Positions 35,778 to 47,471 are shown, counted from the stretch's first letter. The stretch is 64,000 bases of DNA from Romanomermis culicivorax (GCA_963922205.1 CAWUHX010000097.1:124001-188000); one strand, 5' to 3'. The notes: a model not told the origin generated them from the letters alone. Program-made: numbers and translations.

Positions 35778-36277
35778 TTAGGAAGACTTGATAAAAATGA
35801 TTGGGGCAATGCAATTATTGAAAAGAGTATTCCAATCCACCTTTGCTAGTATGATCTCGAGAGACTGATAATCAGCATGGATAAAATCATAAGGTTGAAC
35901 ATTGGATATATCCTTTAACCTTGACTCGTGCTTTAGTCTTTGAAGAATATCAAATTTAACCATATTGTGATCACTGGTAGAAAAGTTTTCCACAACAGTA
36001 ACATTGCCTATCAAGTTTGGATGATTACAGAACACCAGATCAAGAAAATTTCCTCCTCGAGTAGGGTCTAACACTAATTGTTCAAATCCCGAAATTAAGA
36101 AACTATTTTTGATGACTTTAGAGAGATGGTCCATTTTGTCTTGGTAGCCATAATTTTTCAGCAAGGGCAAATTGAAGTCACCCAAGATAATATATCTATT
36201 ATTATCCAACACAAGGGTTTCTACAAATCTGGCTAAATTATTCAATATATTGATATCATTTCTAGGTGGCCTGTAGA
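35778..36277 (-). pseudogene. LINE apurinic-like endonuclease (EEP) fragment
   Basis: Contains the EEP motifs IILGDFNLP and FSTSDHNMV with LDLVFCNHPNLI between them, the pattern of CR1/L2-group endonucleases. The N-terminal catalytic part is missing because the element is truncated; the frame runs out of the LINE into repeat A at its left (5') side. Confidence 0.82.
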
Positions 36278-36410
36278 ATGATGACAAGTTAGAGCCCAAA
36301 AAGGATACTAATCTTTCCGGCGCGTAGCGCACATTCGAATTTTGTGTTAACTTCTAGAAATTTATATTTGAAATATTTTAAAGCCAGTAATTTATTCGCA
36401 AACTCTCATG

Positions 36411-36573
36411 CATACCTGTACTTGGGGGGGGGGGTTGGGGGGACCCCCCCCCAACTTGGCCAACCATATACCTAACATCACCCAATAATCCCCCCCCCCC
36501 AGTTTGAAAAAAATTTAAAAAAATTTGCAGAAAAATTTCGACTCTTTTCGACCCCCCCCCCCCCCAACTTATG
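36411..36573. mobile_element. G-rich MITE, 163 bp
   Basis: Begins CATACCTGTACTTGG, ends CCCCCAACTTATG, with an exact 8-bp duplication CTCTCATG (36,403-36,410 and 36,574-36,581). The empty site is visible at about 15,549 in the complete repeat A. Long G and C runs fill the element. Confidence 0.85.
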
Positions 36574-37264
36574 CTCTCATGAACTTGGCCGATAAGATAT
36601 GAGTAAAAAGAGTAGGAATTTCTAAAAACTACTTCCATGAAGCTTTTCGATTGATTTTACGTTAAGAAAGGAATAATTATTTCAAAAAGTTTACAGACTT
36701 GACGTATTGATCTTTCTTAAAAAATGTGTCACGGAAAATATGCGAATCTTCCTCAAATATCAAAATAAAATATTGAAGATTACCAATTAAAACATGAGAT
36801 AATACGTTAAAGATGATGAAAACTATTAAAGACAGGGCCGTGCGCAAGGGGGGGCGGGGGGCGGCCGCCCCCCCCCCCCATTGAGGCAGTAACCCTAAAC
36901 CGAAAAGATGCGTTTTGGTAGATTTTAAAAGGTCAAAATCTCAAAATTTTCCGGCGCTTCGCGCCGGTCATGGGTATGATTATAACTATATTCTATCAGG
37001 CGCGGCCGTTAGCATATCTACTTCGACTTACTAATTAATGCTCAACAGTTTCTATCAATCAAGTTACATCGTTTCATTTTCTAATCGTTTACAGTCAATT
37101 ATGTCGCCGAAAATAGATTTTTCATCATGTCTCTCAATTTTTTCCCTCGATGATTGGAATTTTTTAAACGTTTGCAATCTGAACTTTTGCGTTTATTGAA
37201 GGTGGAAATTGAAGACATTACTCTAGAACGCGATTTCAAAACATTTGTTCACGAATTATCTGTT

Positions 37265-37510
37265 GGAGAGATTTATTTTTCAGCGTTTTAGAATACAAAA
37301 ACCCAAAAATTTTTCCGGCGCTTGGCGCCGGAATGGGAGGCAAATTACGCTTCATCAGTCTGATCTTAATTTATTTCCCAACGTTATGAAGGTTCATTTT
37401 CCAGCGTTTTAGAAAATGAAAATGGAAAAATTTTTCCGGCGCTCCGCGCCGGACCAAGAAAGTGTTTTAGAAAGTGAAAATCAAAAAAGTTTTCCGGCGC
37501 TCCGCGCCCG
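37265..37510. repeat. Three tandem units ending in a GGCGC hairpin
   Basis: Three imperfect units, each reading CAGCGTTTTAGAAAATGAAAA-like sequence followed by TTTTCCGGCGCTCCGCGCC. The hairpins are at about 37,316, 37,436 and 37,494. They lie within the hAT element. Confidence 0.7.
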
Positions 37511-37680
37511 ACCATTCTATAGAACACCAATATATTCTTCATGAGCTCATTTTGACTAACATAACCAGAATTTTCTCAATTTTTTTTCCTCATTTTTGCA
37601 GGTTTCTGACTACAAATACAACAAAATGCTTGGGTATGCTCCTCAAATGCATAAAAAAGCAACCGTAGCCACATTATAAG

Positions 37681-39045
37681 CAGGGTTGGCAAAAACCAAA
37701 CTTTTGAAATTTCGACTTTTTGGTTTTTTGGTTTTTTAGTGGTTTTTTATGGTTTTTTTTGGTTTTTCTATGGTTTTTTAATGGTTTTTTCTGGTTTAAT
37801 TCTTTAGAATGTTTGGTACATCAAAATAACTATGTAAAAAACTGCTGGAAGCTCCCTGTATCATCTAAGACTAGTTAGGGAGCCGTAAAATGGCAGCTAG
37901 AAGTATTAATCTTATCAGAAGTGTCATTATTTTATGCTTATAAGAAATCCCTATTTAGCAATAGAAATACAGTAATAGTAGGCACATAAGAAAGGAACCA
38001 TTAGTGAAGAACATAAGAAAAGTAAAAATGGAACAGAGCATGCGATATGTAAAGGGCAAATTCAAAGAAAAGAAGAAAAATTACAAATAAAGAGAAATAT
38101 ACAATACACAATGTAAGTAATCAAAACTCGAAAGAAATCAACTACAGAATTGTATCAATGCATCACATATATACATATGCACAGAAAAGTTGAAATGACA
38201 CTATACCGTTTTCGATAAGAGGGTTTTAAATTGATAGATTATTACATATGTTATTAATATTACAAACTGCAGTTGAAGGTCACACATAGACAATTCAGAT
38301 GTTTCTAAATTTTTGCTTTTCAAACCTGTCTGCGAGCTATAACTACAGCAAATAGGTCTTATTATATATGCTATTCTCGCTTGCATGATAGATATACATA
38401 TTTTTGTACGATTTTTTCTACTTATGGGCGACGTACGTCAAGTCACATAAAAATGAGCCACTCAAAAGCTTTTCTCTTTGCTAACCTACAGTATGCTTAA
38501 CTGATCTGTATAAAATTTCATTTTTGTTGTCTCATTTATATTTTGAAATTTCGAGCTAAGAAAATTAAAAAGCTTACCGTAACAATAAAATCAGTTATTA
38601 AACTCAATCATGTTTTATAACATTTTGATGATGATATGGATCAATGGATGTCACGTCACCCCGTATGGTCGGAGTACACTCCACAAAAGATTTAGTGTCT
38701 ACTTTTTTGTGAGCAAATTATAGCAAAGTTGACTCATGTACTAAATGTGTGGTTGCAAGATGGAACAAAGGATATCGATTGTTTTATATTACATCTTTTG
38801 AGGACGAAATGTATCGTAAAAATACGACTTTTTTCTACTTTGTAGTGAAGTCAATTCAACTCAATTAATAGTTTTGTTGATTTAGATAGACATCAATACA
38901 TGCATAGAAGATCGACTAATGTGGAAAAACACTTTCCCAATGATTTTGGAAAAAAACCAAAAAAACCAAAGATTTTCCAATTTTTTGGTTTTTTTAAAAA
39001 ACCAAAAAAATCAAAAACCAAAAAACCAAAGCCTTGCCAACCCTG
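37681..39045. mobile_element. hAT element nested in the 2.4-kb hAT, 1.37 kb
   Basis: Ends CAGGGTTGGCAA and TTGCCAACCCTG, exact 8-bp duplication ATTATAAG (37,673-37,680 and 39,046-39,053). Subterminal GGTTTTTTGG repeats on the left and AAAACCAAAA repeats on the right. No coding region. Confidence 0.9.
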
Positions 39046-39421
39046 ATTATAAGCGTTTTTGAAAATGTGGAAAATTTTTGGAAAATGAGGAAAAAAATTT
39101 TGGTTCCGGTTCTCATGTGGAAAAAATCTTCGAGGAAAAAAAACGGTGATGCACACAGTATATCCGCGTAAGATCAACATTTCTGGGGCTATTCAGTGAA
39201 AAAATCTAGTCCGCCCCCCCCATGAAAAAATCCCGCGCACGGCCCTGATTAAAGATTAAATGATAATTGAAGGTAGACATGCTAGAAGCCGCGCCTGAGC
39301 TAGGAAATAAATAATAATGCTTATTAAAGTTATAACCAGCAGGAAGTGCCGGATTTGAGATTATGACCTTCTAAAATGCACCAAAATGCATCCCTTCTGT
39401 ATCCGATGTGATCAAACACAT

Positions 39422-40065
39422 GGTTAACCTTTTCGAACTGCGCACTAGAATGATATAAAAAATTATAAATGAATTTAAACCCAGCGCGACGCGCCGGAAA
39501 ATTTTCACTTTTTTCCATTTTAGAACGCAGAAAAATGCATCCCTGGGACAAAAACCTATAACAAAATCAAAGCAGTCAGGCCTCAAGTTGCACTGTGCAA
39601 CTTGGCAGAAAAAATTTGGTTGCACAGCCCGAAATTTGGTTGCTGTGTGCAAAAAAACCCTGCACATGAAAGTCAAAATTTTATGAAGACCGCACAAAAT
39701 TTTTGGGAAAATGACAGAGAAAAATGTTAGTCTTCATCAAATTTGTCAACAAAAAATACAGGATTAAACATTTATCCATAATATGTTCATAATTAGAATC
39801 TATTAGCACTAACTAGAATGACCTTTTCTAACTGCGCATTAGATTAATATGAAAAGTTATAAATGAATTGAAAACCAGCGCGAAGCACCGGAAAATTAGC
39901 ACTTCTTTCCATTTTAGATCGAATGCATCTCCGCACAGAAAACCCTATCACCTAATCAAAAAAGCAGTCAGGCCTCAAGTTGCACTGTGCAACTTGGCAG
40001 AAAAAATTTGGTTGCACAGCCCGAAATTTGGTTGCTGTGTGCCTGCAAAAAAAACCCTGCGCGTC
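39422..40065. repeat. Two direct copies of a 230-bp block
   Basis: 39,430-39,660 and 39,815-40,050 share a TATAAATGAATT string, a GCGCGAAGC hairpin and a long near-identical part with AGTCAGGCCTCAAGTTGCAC, CAGCCCGAAATTTGG and GGTTGCTGTGTGC. The second part is almost identical, so the duplication may be recent. Confidence 0.75.
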
Positions 40066-40570
40066 CCTGATCGTCTGAGACTACAGTAACCTCGATATAT
40101 TTCCTGACTATATAAAACAAAATTCTGCTCAACAGTAGAATAGTTATAAGTATGTTAAAATCATCAAGGCTACAGCCTAACGGGAAAATCTGTTCACCAA
40201 TAAAGTATCCAAGATTTATTAATTAACTTGAGTTCATGCTTGCAAGCGTCATTCCACGCCAAGCGGTCCTCACTCGACCCTTCCAAATTGTGACCAAAGT
40301 TTGTACATACATCTTCCATGGTTCAAACATCTGTCCATCGTCCAAAATGGCAGAGAATATGGATACTTTGTGCACCAGCAAAAAACGGTCTTCACATACC
40401 CAGATCTTTTTCCTACTGGATCTGTTTCCATTTTGTGGCAAGAAATTACAGGAATGATAAAGAACATGAAACGAAAAAGAAAAAGAAATGAAAAATTGAC
40501 TGGAAAACGCATGCATGAAAAAATATCAAGAAAAAATGTGTTTCTAGCCGTGTACATTCACTGAAAGCTT
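40066..40570. other. No feature recognised
   Basis: Both strands are open around 40,223-40,564 without a domain I recognise. I treat this as chance or an old element fragment. Confidence 0.35.
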
Positions 40571-42136
40571 AACTGGTATGTCACATTAGACGGAATTGGG
40601 AGCCATGTCACATTAAGTGATTACATGATCTGTCACATTGATGGAAAAATCCATGCCATATCGGTAGGAAAATACGGCCACGTCACTGTGAGTGACATGC
40701 TGTGACCCCGTTGGGTGGGGCTCCGTTTGGGTTTTCCTCTCGGGAACCTGACCCGGCTAGTACTGGCTATAGGAAGGCCTATAGGGTACTGCCACCTTAA
40801 GGGAAAAAAGGTTGTGTCACGTCAGGTGGGAAATGCAATTTCCCAGTCACATTGATGGTAAACCATATCAGGCTGATCCTATCACAGTGAGTGATAGGCT
40901 GTGACTCCTGACGGATGGCCCTTTTCCACTTGTTGCGGACCTAACCCGGCTAGTACTGGCTATAGGAAGACCTATAGAGTACTCTGGTGCTGTCCTGGGG
41001 TCTGCTGTAGAGTAATGAACAATGCCGCCAGGTTAGGGGTGACAATCCCTCAATCCTGCTCAGTAAGAGTGGGGACAAGGTCACCTGTAAAATGACCTGA
41101 ATTGTGGGACCCGATTATGAACCAGACAGTCCCTTTTTAGTCCAAACCTGAGAGGTGAGAGCCCTACCTATCTGGGGAAACCCAGGGAAACCAAAAGGGT
41201 TCCCCAAAAATATTTCACAATAAGAATAATCCCCTGAGAAGACTCACCTAGTCCTGTTCTTCAAAAGGGATTCGAGGAAAGGGTGGCAGATCCCTGGTGG
41301 TTTCGGTTTTTGGTCAACAAACGGGGAGGCGATCCACTCGATTCTTTGACGGCAGGTATGGAAGGTCGGGAGGCAACTCTCTCTCTTGTATTTGGTGAAC
41401 AGGGTGTGGACGGTAACCTGGCATGGTGCGGGCGACCATTAATGTATGTGAGTTGAGGCGGGGAACACAGTAGACAATAGGAGTTATGCAAATTTATTGA
41501 AATAAGAAGGGCGGGGGACGCAGTGGAATATAATAAAACAATATGTAAATTTGGAGGCAGAGCTAAGACAACTGGACGAAAAATGGGTAAACCCAAAGTG
41601 CATGTCCTTTTAAGGAAACATGTCCTTAAGGACATGTTTGGCTACAGCACCGGCTTGGGCGGAGTTTTCGGCGTCCAAGCTAACTTCTGCAGCTAGACGC
41701 GATGCAGAAGATGCCTATGAGCACATAGACATTTTTTGCTCACATGCGTTTAGGATTGGGGCCAACTGCAGTGCCTATGCTAAGCATATGAGCATCTTTA
41801 GCTGAACTTCTTAGCTAGTCGTTTTTGCATAACAAAAACGACGCTAATTTTTGTGATAAGAGGTGCATGGAATGCACTAAAAATAGCCATGTGCCCGTAA
41901 AGCACATTTTGGCAGAAGTTTATAGCTAAAGGGCGTACTGTAGCCTGTGTGCATAAAAGAAATAAAACGAAACATAAAATGCATGAACAAATATCAAAAT
42001 GAAAACAAAATGCATGTGCAGAGAATAATAAACAAAACGAAAGGAAAACAAATGAGTTGTAAACAAAAATGTGATAAAAACAAAATATCAGCATGATGTA
42101 GATCATGTGATGTTGGCAAAATTGAGCGGCATGTGA
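40571..42136 (-). repeat. Gypsy LTR copy 1 (with internal 200-bp duplication)
   Basis: Homologous to 42,137-45,091 and 49,918-50,291. In minus orientation the LTR begins TGTCACATGCCGC at 42,136. The far part contains two copies of a roughly 200-bp block (CCCGGCTAGTACTGGCTATA at both), and the region shares the TTTAGT, AGGGTTCCCCAAAA and AGAGGTGCATGGAATG strings with copy 2. Confidence 0.65.
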
Positions 42137-42210
42137 CAGTACTCTGGTGCTGTCCTGGGGTTCTGCTGTAGAGTAATGGACAATGCCGCCAGGTCAGGGG
42201 TGGCAATCCC

Positions 42211-43986
42211 GGTTCTAGGACAATTCGCCCCCAGTAATTTGCCCCCAGCAATTCGTCTTCCACAATTCGCCCCTGGTAATTCGCCCCCACTGTAGTTCGC
42301 CCCCGGACAATTCACCCCTGAGTAATTCGCCCCCAGTAATTCGCCCCTGGTACTATACTTACCTAGGTTTTAGATTTAAAAGCAACTCCATGATATGTTA
42401 TGTAATTTATCTCCTGACATTTCCCCTATTAGGTAACCATATTTTATGTGAAACATAAAGGAGATGAAAAGATTATTTTTCACTTCGCCCTGTCACCTCT
42501 GTTTTCCCTTTTACTCTTTTTTTACATCGTTTTTTTCTTTTCTTTTCTGGTTGCATACATTTTTTCTTTTTCCAACTTCATTTCTTGTAACTTTTTATTG
42601 GGATCTATGGAGAGCAATTAAGATTATGACAAAGTATCACAATTATTCTATGTGTGACTCTATTGTGTTCTTCACTATCTTTTTTGTGACAACTTTGCAG
42701 TGTACCAAAAACAAAAAAGAATGAAAATAAAAAAAACAGAAGAAAAATATAAAGGAAAAAAATAAGAAGAGGAGAATGAGTAAAAAGTAATAAAAAAAAT
42801 ATACGAGAAGAAACTAAACAAGAAAGATGAAAAACAAAAAAGGGGAATACAAGAAAGAAAATTAAACGAAAAAAGGAACAAAAAACATAAAAAAACAAAT
42901 CCAGATCGAAGAACACAAATGACTCGCAATTCTGCTTATGATATTCGTGTTGCACGTTAAAATTCTGCCTAAATTTTCTCAGGTATTCACGCCATCAAAC
43001 TAAAATTTGGCATGGTCTCTGGGGATTAGGATACCATCATTACAAACTTGAAAAAATATGAATTTGTAAATTGCCAGTGTTGAGATTTTTCACACATTTT
43101 TGGTTGAAATTGATCATTTTCAGCCAGTTAAACTTTAGCTGCAAGCCTTTGTTTTAAACTTTAAGACACACATTTTGTTTCAAGTGGAAAAAACAACTGG
43201 TTTCTTTATTTCCAGGGAACTACTGCTCATATGCCTGTAGTGCTGACCGTACGAGTAAAAAAGGCTTAAGGCCCTGTCATACTTCGCCGTGCGGCGCCGG
43301 TTGTCCTATTCATACTAAAATGAGGCGCCGGGCGGCGCCGCGCGGTACTGCTTTTGAAGTATGAATAGGTTTTTGTAATTTTTGCGGCGCCCCGTCAGGT
43401 TTCAACTAAACCAATACACATTTTTTGAGAAGAGCAAAATCCAAAAGTAAAAAAGCGGCGCCGTACGGCGCCGCGCGGCGAAGTATGACAAGCCACCGCG
43501 CGGTACCGCGCGGTGCCGCCTGAATAGGACAACCGGCGCCGCGCGGCGCCAGCCGGTACCACACGGCGCTGCGCGGTGAAGTATGACAGGGCCTTTATAG
43601 TGACTTAGCACTAACTGCATCAGTAAAAAAATCTTATATTCAACGAAAAAAGATTATTTGTGGACCTTTATTTGGAACATTGCTGTACAGATCATTTTCT
43701 TTTTGCACAAAATACTTGCACTCTGCATGCAGAATTCATAAATAAAGATGCTATTTCGGCTGGGAAAAATCTCTAGGTTTTGTGCATGGATGTGTAGAAA
43801 TGCTATTACATAACTGCTAAAAAACTAGTGGAGTTATTTTTAAATCTGAATTTTTTGAATTAAAAAACAGTGAATTGGGGGCCTGTTACTGGGGGCGAAT
43901 TGTGGGGGGTGAATTGCTCAGGGGCGAATTGTCTGGGGGCGAACTGCAGTGGGGGCGAATTACCAGGGGCGAATTGTCCGTATCCC
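42211..43986. mobile_element. MULE-like element with tandem AATTCGCCCC units in its ends
   Basis: Flanked by an exact 9-bp duplication GGCAATCCC (42,202-42,210 and 43,987-43,995). The empty site is present in LTR copy 1 as GACAATCCC. The ends read GGACAATTCGCCCC inverted, and each end holds about seven to eight repeats of AATTCGCCCC(C). A 9-bp target size and long internally repeated ends fit Mutator-like elements. No transposase. Confidence 0.8.
43269..43594. mobile_element. PIF/Harbinger MITE, 326 bp
   Basis: Ends AGGCCCTGTCATACTTCGCC and AGGCCCTGTCATACTTCACC (inverse) with a TTA duplication (43,266-43,268 and 43,595-43,597). The interior consists of GGCGCC / CGCGCGG palindromes and an internal copy of the end motif. 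Inserted in the MULE-like element. Confidence 0.85.
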
Positions 43987-45123
43987 GGCAATCCCTGGTC
44001 CCATTCAGTATGAAAGATGGACAAGGTCACTCAAGGAATAACCTGATATAGGGGACCTGATTGTAAACCTAAATCCCCTTTTTAGCCCTAACCCAAGGGG
44101 AACAAGGGCCCTTCTAACTGAGGGAAGACTCAAGGGAAAACGGACTTGAGAAAGGGTTCCCCAAAATACACCCTCAACAATAATAATCCCCTGAGAAGAC
44201 TTACCTAGTCCTGCTTCTCAACTATGATTTGACAAAAGGGGTGATGGGTCCCAGGTGGCTTCAGATAGCAATTGGCGAAGGGGGAAAAGGTCCACTCGGT
44301 TCGGTGATGAGTTAACTCGGGAGGTCGGACGGTGACGCTTTAGTATTCAATGAATGGGAAGGTGGGGGTGACCTGGCTCTACATGGGCGATGGGTGTTCC
44401 CTATATGAGTCAGGGCAGCAGATGCAGGGAGTCATAAGAATGCACAAATTTATTGGAGTAGTGTAGGGCAGCGGATGCAATACAATATAACAAAATTATA
44501 TGTAAATTCAATGGCAACAAATGTGGAGCTAAGACAATAAGGCAAAAGTAGGAGAACCCAAAAGTGAGTACAAGACTAATGAAACAGGCCCTTTTAAGGA
44601 CCTTGTAGGCCTACAGTATGGCCTGAGTGGAGCTTATGACACCCAAGCTAACTCGTGCAGAGGAAATCGATGCAGAAGATGACTATGGTCACATAGACAT
44701 TTTTCTGTTCAAATATGTTTAGCGTTGGGGACGAGTTTCATTCCCATGCTAAACATATGAACGTCTTTTAATGAGAACTTCCGCACTAGTTGTTTTGTGT
44801 TGCAAAACGTCACTAGTTTTTACTGATAAGAGGTGCATGGAATGCTCCAATTATGGCCATCAGCTCGTAGAGCTTATCTAACCGAAATTCTGATTAAAGG
44901 GTCACGCTGTAGCCTACGTGCAGAAAGAACAACAACAACAAAGTAACAAAATGACACACAAAATGCATGTAAAACATAATGAATGAAACGAAATAAAAGT
45001 AAGTAACTGTCAAATAAAAAGTGGCCAAAAACATAAAATATCAACATGATGGAAATCACATGAGGTTTGGGTAAAATTGGTCGGCACGTAACATGGCGGT
45101 CCTCCCAAAAAGGGCGTCCTCAT

Positions 45124-45583
45124 CAGTGTTTTTTTTGGTACTTTACAAAGGAAAGGGTCCAGAGTTGGACGAAAAATTGGGCTTCATGTGTACTGGTACA
45201 AACGAAAATTTTTGGACAAAAAAATTTTTTGTTACTCAACAGCTGTCAGTATTCAGTATTAATGGACTTTGTAGGACTTGTTTGTTATGCGTCCACATCA
45301 AAAAGGACAAACTAGCAGCTGTGGCATAATAATAAAAGCTTTTTGTGGAGTATTTCACTAGTGCATGTTATGTGCCTCATGATCAAGTGTTTTATGTGTC
45401 TGAATTTGTAGCCTTCTTATGTGTCTCATGGAAATAGCCAACGTATTCATATTTCACATCATGTTTGTTGCATTTTATAACAATGAATCCTTTTTTCAGC
45501 AATTTTTCGCAAATTTTGGAGTACAAACGGTTTCTGAGGTCATTTGTACCAGTACAAATGGACTGAGTACAAAAAAAACACTG
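45124..45583. mobile_element. hAT-type MITE, 460 bp
   Basis: Ends CAGTGTTTTTTTTGG and CAGTGTTTTTTTTGT (inverse), exact 8-bp duplication GTCCTCAT (45,116-45,123 and 45,584-45,591). Subterminal GTACTGGTACAAA on both sides. Inserted between the Gypsy LTR and the Gypsy internal region. Confidence 0.88.
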
Positions 45584-46347
45584 GTCCTCATCCTTGTCAT
45601 GGTAGAGGTTTATGCAGCATGTCTGTGGTGGTTGATTATCCATGGGGTGCGACAGCTGATGGTCAAGGGTCGGTTGGATTTTCAGCTTATTCTATCTCAT
45701 TGGGCTATATGGCAACTGGAAGTCGGTAATGCGTGGAATTGCTGACATCAATTGATCTGCGAGGTTGGTGATGCATGGAGTTGCTAATATCAAATGGCCT
45801 GTGAGATCTAGAATGAGAGGAAAAGAAAAATGCACCTGTGGTATGAGGCTATAACCTTGTTGAGATGCATTGGTCACTGCTCATTCTCTTCTTTCCACTA
45901 ATGATCCAGCATGGATCAAAAATGAGTATTCTGTAAGGGGCACGGCAGTCCTTCGAAAAAGGACATCCTTGTCCGTGAGCAGGGACAAAGAAGAGAAGAG
46001 CATATTGATTACGGGTCAGAGACCTCTGCATCAAGATGTGGGTCAATTAGATTGGGCCTAATATCTCGACTTCTTGATGGAATCAACAAGGGTGCTGACT
46101 TGACAACCTCTGAAGTGGAAGGTAACTCCACTGCTTCACTCAGCAGATCAGGTGACACATTGCCTCAAAGCTGATTGACATGCATAGTATCTTCTTGATT
46201 GGTCTCAAGGCGAATGGTGACATTAGGATATGCCACATATGTGACAAGATAGGGCCCATCGTAAATGGGCTGCAGTTTAGGTGTGAGACCACATCTGCTG
46301 GAAGTGCACAGTTTGGGCACTTGATCCCCTACTTTGTATGAGACATC

Positions 46348-47384
46348 TCATGCCATGTGGTCGTAAGACTGAGCGTAAGCTGCTTGTGATTTCTCAATCT
46401 GACTCTGGATCAAGGTCGAAGCATTTGTGAAATGGCGTTTGACCTCCATGTCATATGTAGATACCTTGATGATATGAGCCCGAGGGTTGAATGAGAGGGC
46501 AGCATCAACAGGGAGCATGGGTGTGCAGCTGTACATGAGTTCAAAGGGCGAATACCCTGTGGACTTATTCATGCTAATGTTGATGGCAAACACAGAATAC
46601 AGCAGGTGTTCATCTCAATCTGTATGACCTTGATGGACATACATATATAGCTATGTAGCTAGCGTCTGATTAGCTCTTTCCACTTCACGATTTGTCATCG
46701 GGCGATAAGTGGTGTAGTGGATTTTCTTAGTTGAACAGATGGCAGTGATTTCAGCCATCAGTTTTGATGTGGAATCAGTGCTAGGATCAGACTAAAGAAT
46801 CTGTGATGCCTTGTGCCGGCAGATAATTTGTGTGACAAAAAGAAAGTAGCGAAGACAATTTGTGTGACAAAAAGAGAGTCTAGAGTAGCAAAAGCTTCAA
46901 CCCATTTTGTAAAGTAGTCTATGAAGACTACAATGAAATGGTTGCCAGCCTCAGTAGTGATCATGAGTCCCATACAGTCAACTCCTATCTGATGAAACGG
47001 TCCCATAATGGTGATAGGTTTCAAGGCTGCTCGGGTCTTTTGTCTAGCGGGCTTATTCCATTGGCTAAGATCACACCACTGACAAAAGGACTTGACGTCT
47101 GCTCTGAGGGATGGCCAGTGGTACCCTGGAGCCATTAACCATGCCATACGTTTAGCACCAAAGTGTCCAGCCAAGATGTCATCATGATGAGCCTGGATAA
47201 TGGTAGTAACTATGGATCTAGGTATGACAATCTTATTGGACTCACCTATCCACTTCTGAAGGACGTTACCCAACAGGTGGTAGCCATCAAAATCATTCTG
47301 ATCAGCGTAGGGTTTTAGTAATCTAAGAATGGAGGCTAGATCCGGATCCTCAAATTGAGCTGGGAGAAGGTCAGGGTGCTGCAC
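46348..47384 (-). pseudogene. Gypsy integrase (minus-strand element)
   Basis: 47,384 down to 46,758 has the H2C2 zinc region (HHDDILAGHFGAKRM ... FCQWCDLSQ) and the first catalytic Asp (IGVDCMGLM), then loses frame where a 35-bp stretch is duplicated at about 46,828-46,880. 46,593-46,348 encodes the later core (MNKSTGYSPFELMY). The glutamate of the DDE triad falls in the broken part. Confidence 0.8.
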
Positions 47385-47432
47385 ACCAGTAGATATCTCA
47401 GCATAAATCTCGCCAGTATCTCACCAGGTGAT

Positions 47433-47471
47433 CATGTGATGATGATCACCATTGGTGATCATCATCACATG
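47433..47471. repeat. Perfect hairpin, 18-bp arms, 3-nt loop
   Basis: CATGTGATGATGATCACC, loop ATT, then the exact inverse. It sits in decayed Gypsy sequence between the integrase and RNase H parts. Just beyond, 47,530-47,556 and 47,575-47,601 are an exact 27-bp direct repeat beginning TCCGGTATGCACAATATTGC. Confidence 0.85.

Larger units (their letters stand above)
33767..36277 (-). mobile_element. Non-LTR retrotransposon (CR1/Jockey-like LINE), 5'-truncated
   Basis: Inserted into repeat A with a 5-bp ATGAT duplication (33,762-33,766 and 36,278-36,282). On the minus strand it ends in a short A tract (T8 at 33,767 on the plus strand). It carries an endonuclease fragment and a reverse transcriptase, in broken frames, plus about 260 bp of 3' UTR. 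Confidence 0.85.
36833..39247. mobile_element. hAT element, 2.4 kb, itself interrupted
   Basis: Ends CAGGGCCGTGCGC and GCGCACGGCCCTG, exact 8-bp duplication ATTAAAGA (36,825-36,832 and 39,248-39,255). The matching empty site is at about 15,800 in the complete repeat A. No transposase is left. The 163-bp MITE at 14,162 is the same family. Confidence 0.9.
33430..39421. repeat. Repeat family A, second copy, split by three insertions
   Basis: Fragments 33,430-33,766, 36,278-36,410, 36,574-36,832 and 39,248-39,421 are collinear with the complete copy at 14,992-16,061. Insertions: a LINE (33,767-36,277), a G-rich MITE (36,411-36,573) and a hAT (36,833-39,247). The far end is lost near 39,421. Confidence 0.8.
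42137..45091 (-). repeat. Gypsy LTR copy 2 (3' LTR), split by a MULE-like element
   Basis: Begins TGTTACGTGCCGACC at 45,091 in minus orientation, directly after a purine-rich GGGAGGACCGCC that may be the polypurine tract of the internal Gypsy. It is collinear with copy 1 apart from the insertion at 42,211-43,986, and stops abruptly at its junction with copy 1. Confidence 0.65.

Noticed and set aside
40223..40564. Opposed frames of 87-97 codons
   Set aside because: No recognisable domain and no matching neighbour; could be an old element fragment but nothing can be supported.
42464..42955. Hydrophobic Phe/Leu/Ser-rich frames on both strands
   Set aside because: They arise from a purine/pyrimidine-skewed A-rich stretch inside the MULE-like element and show no conserved pattern.
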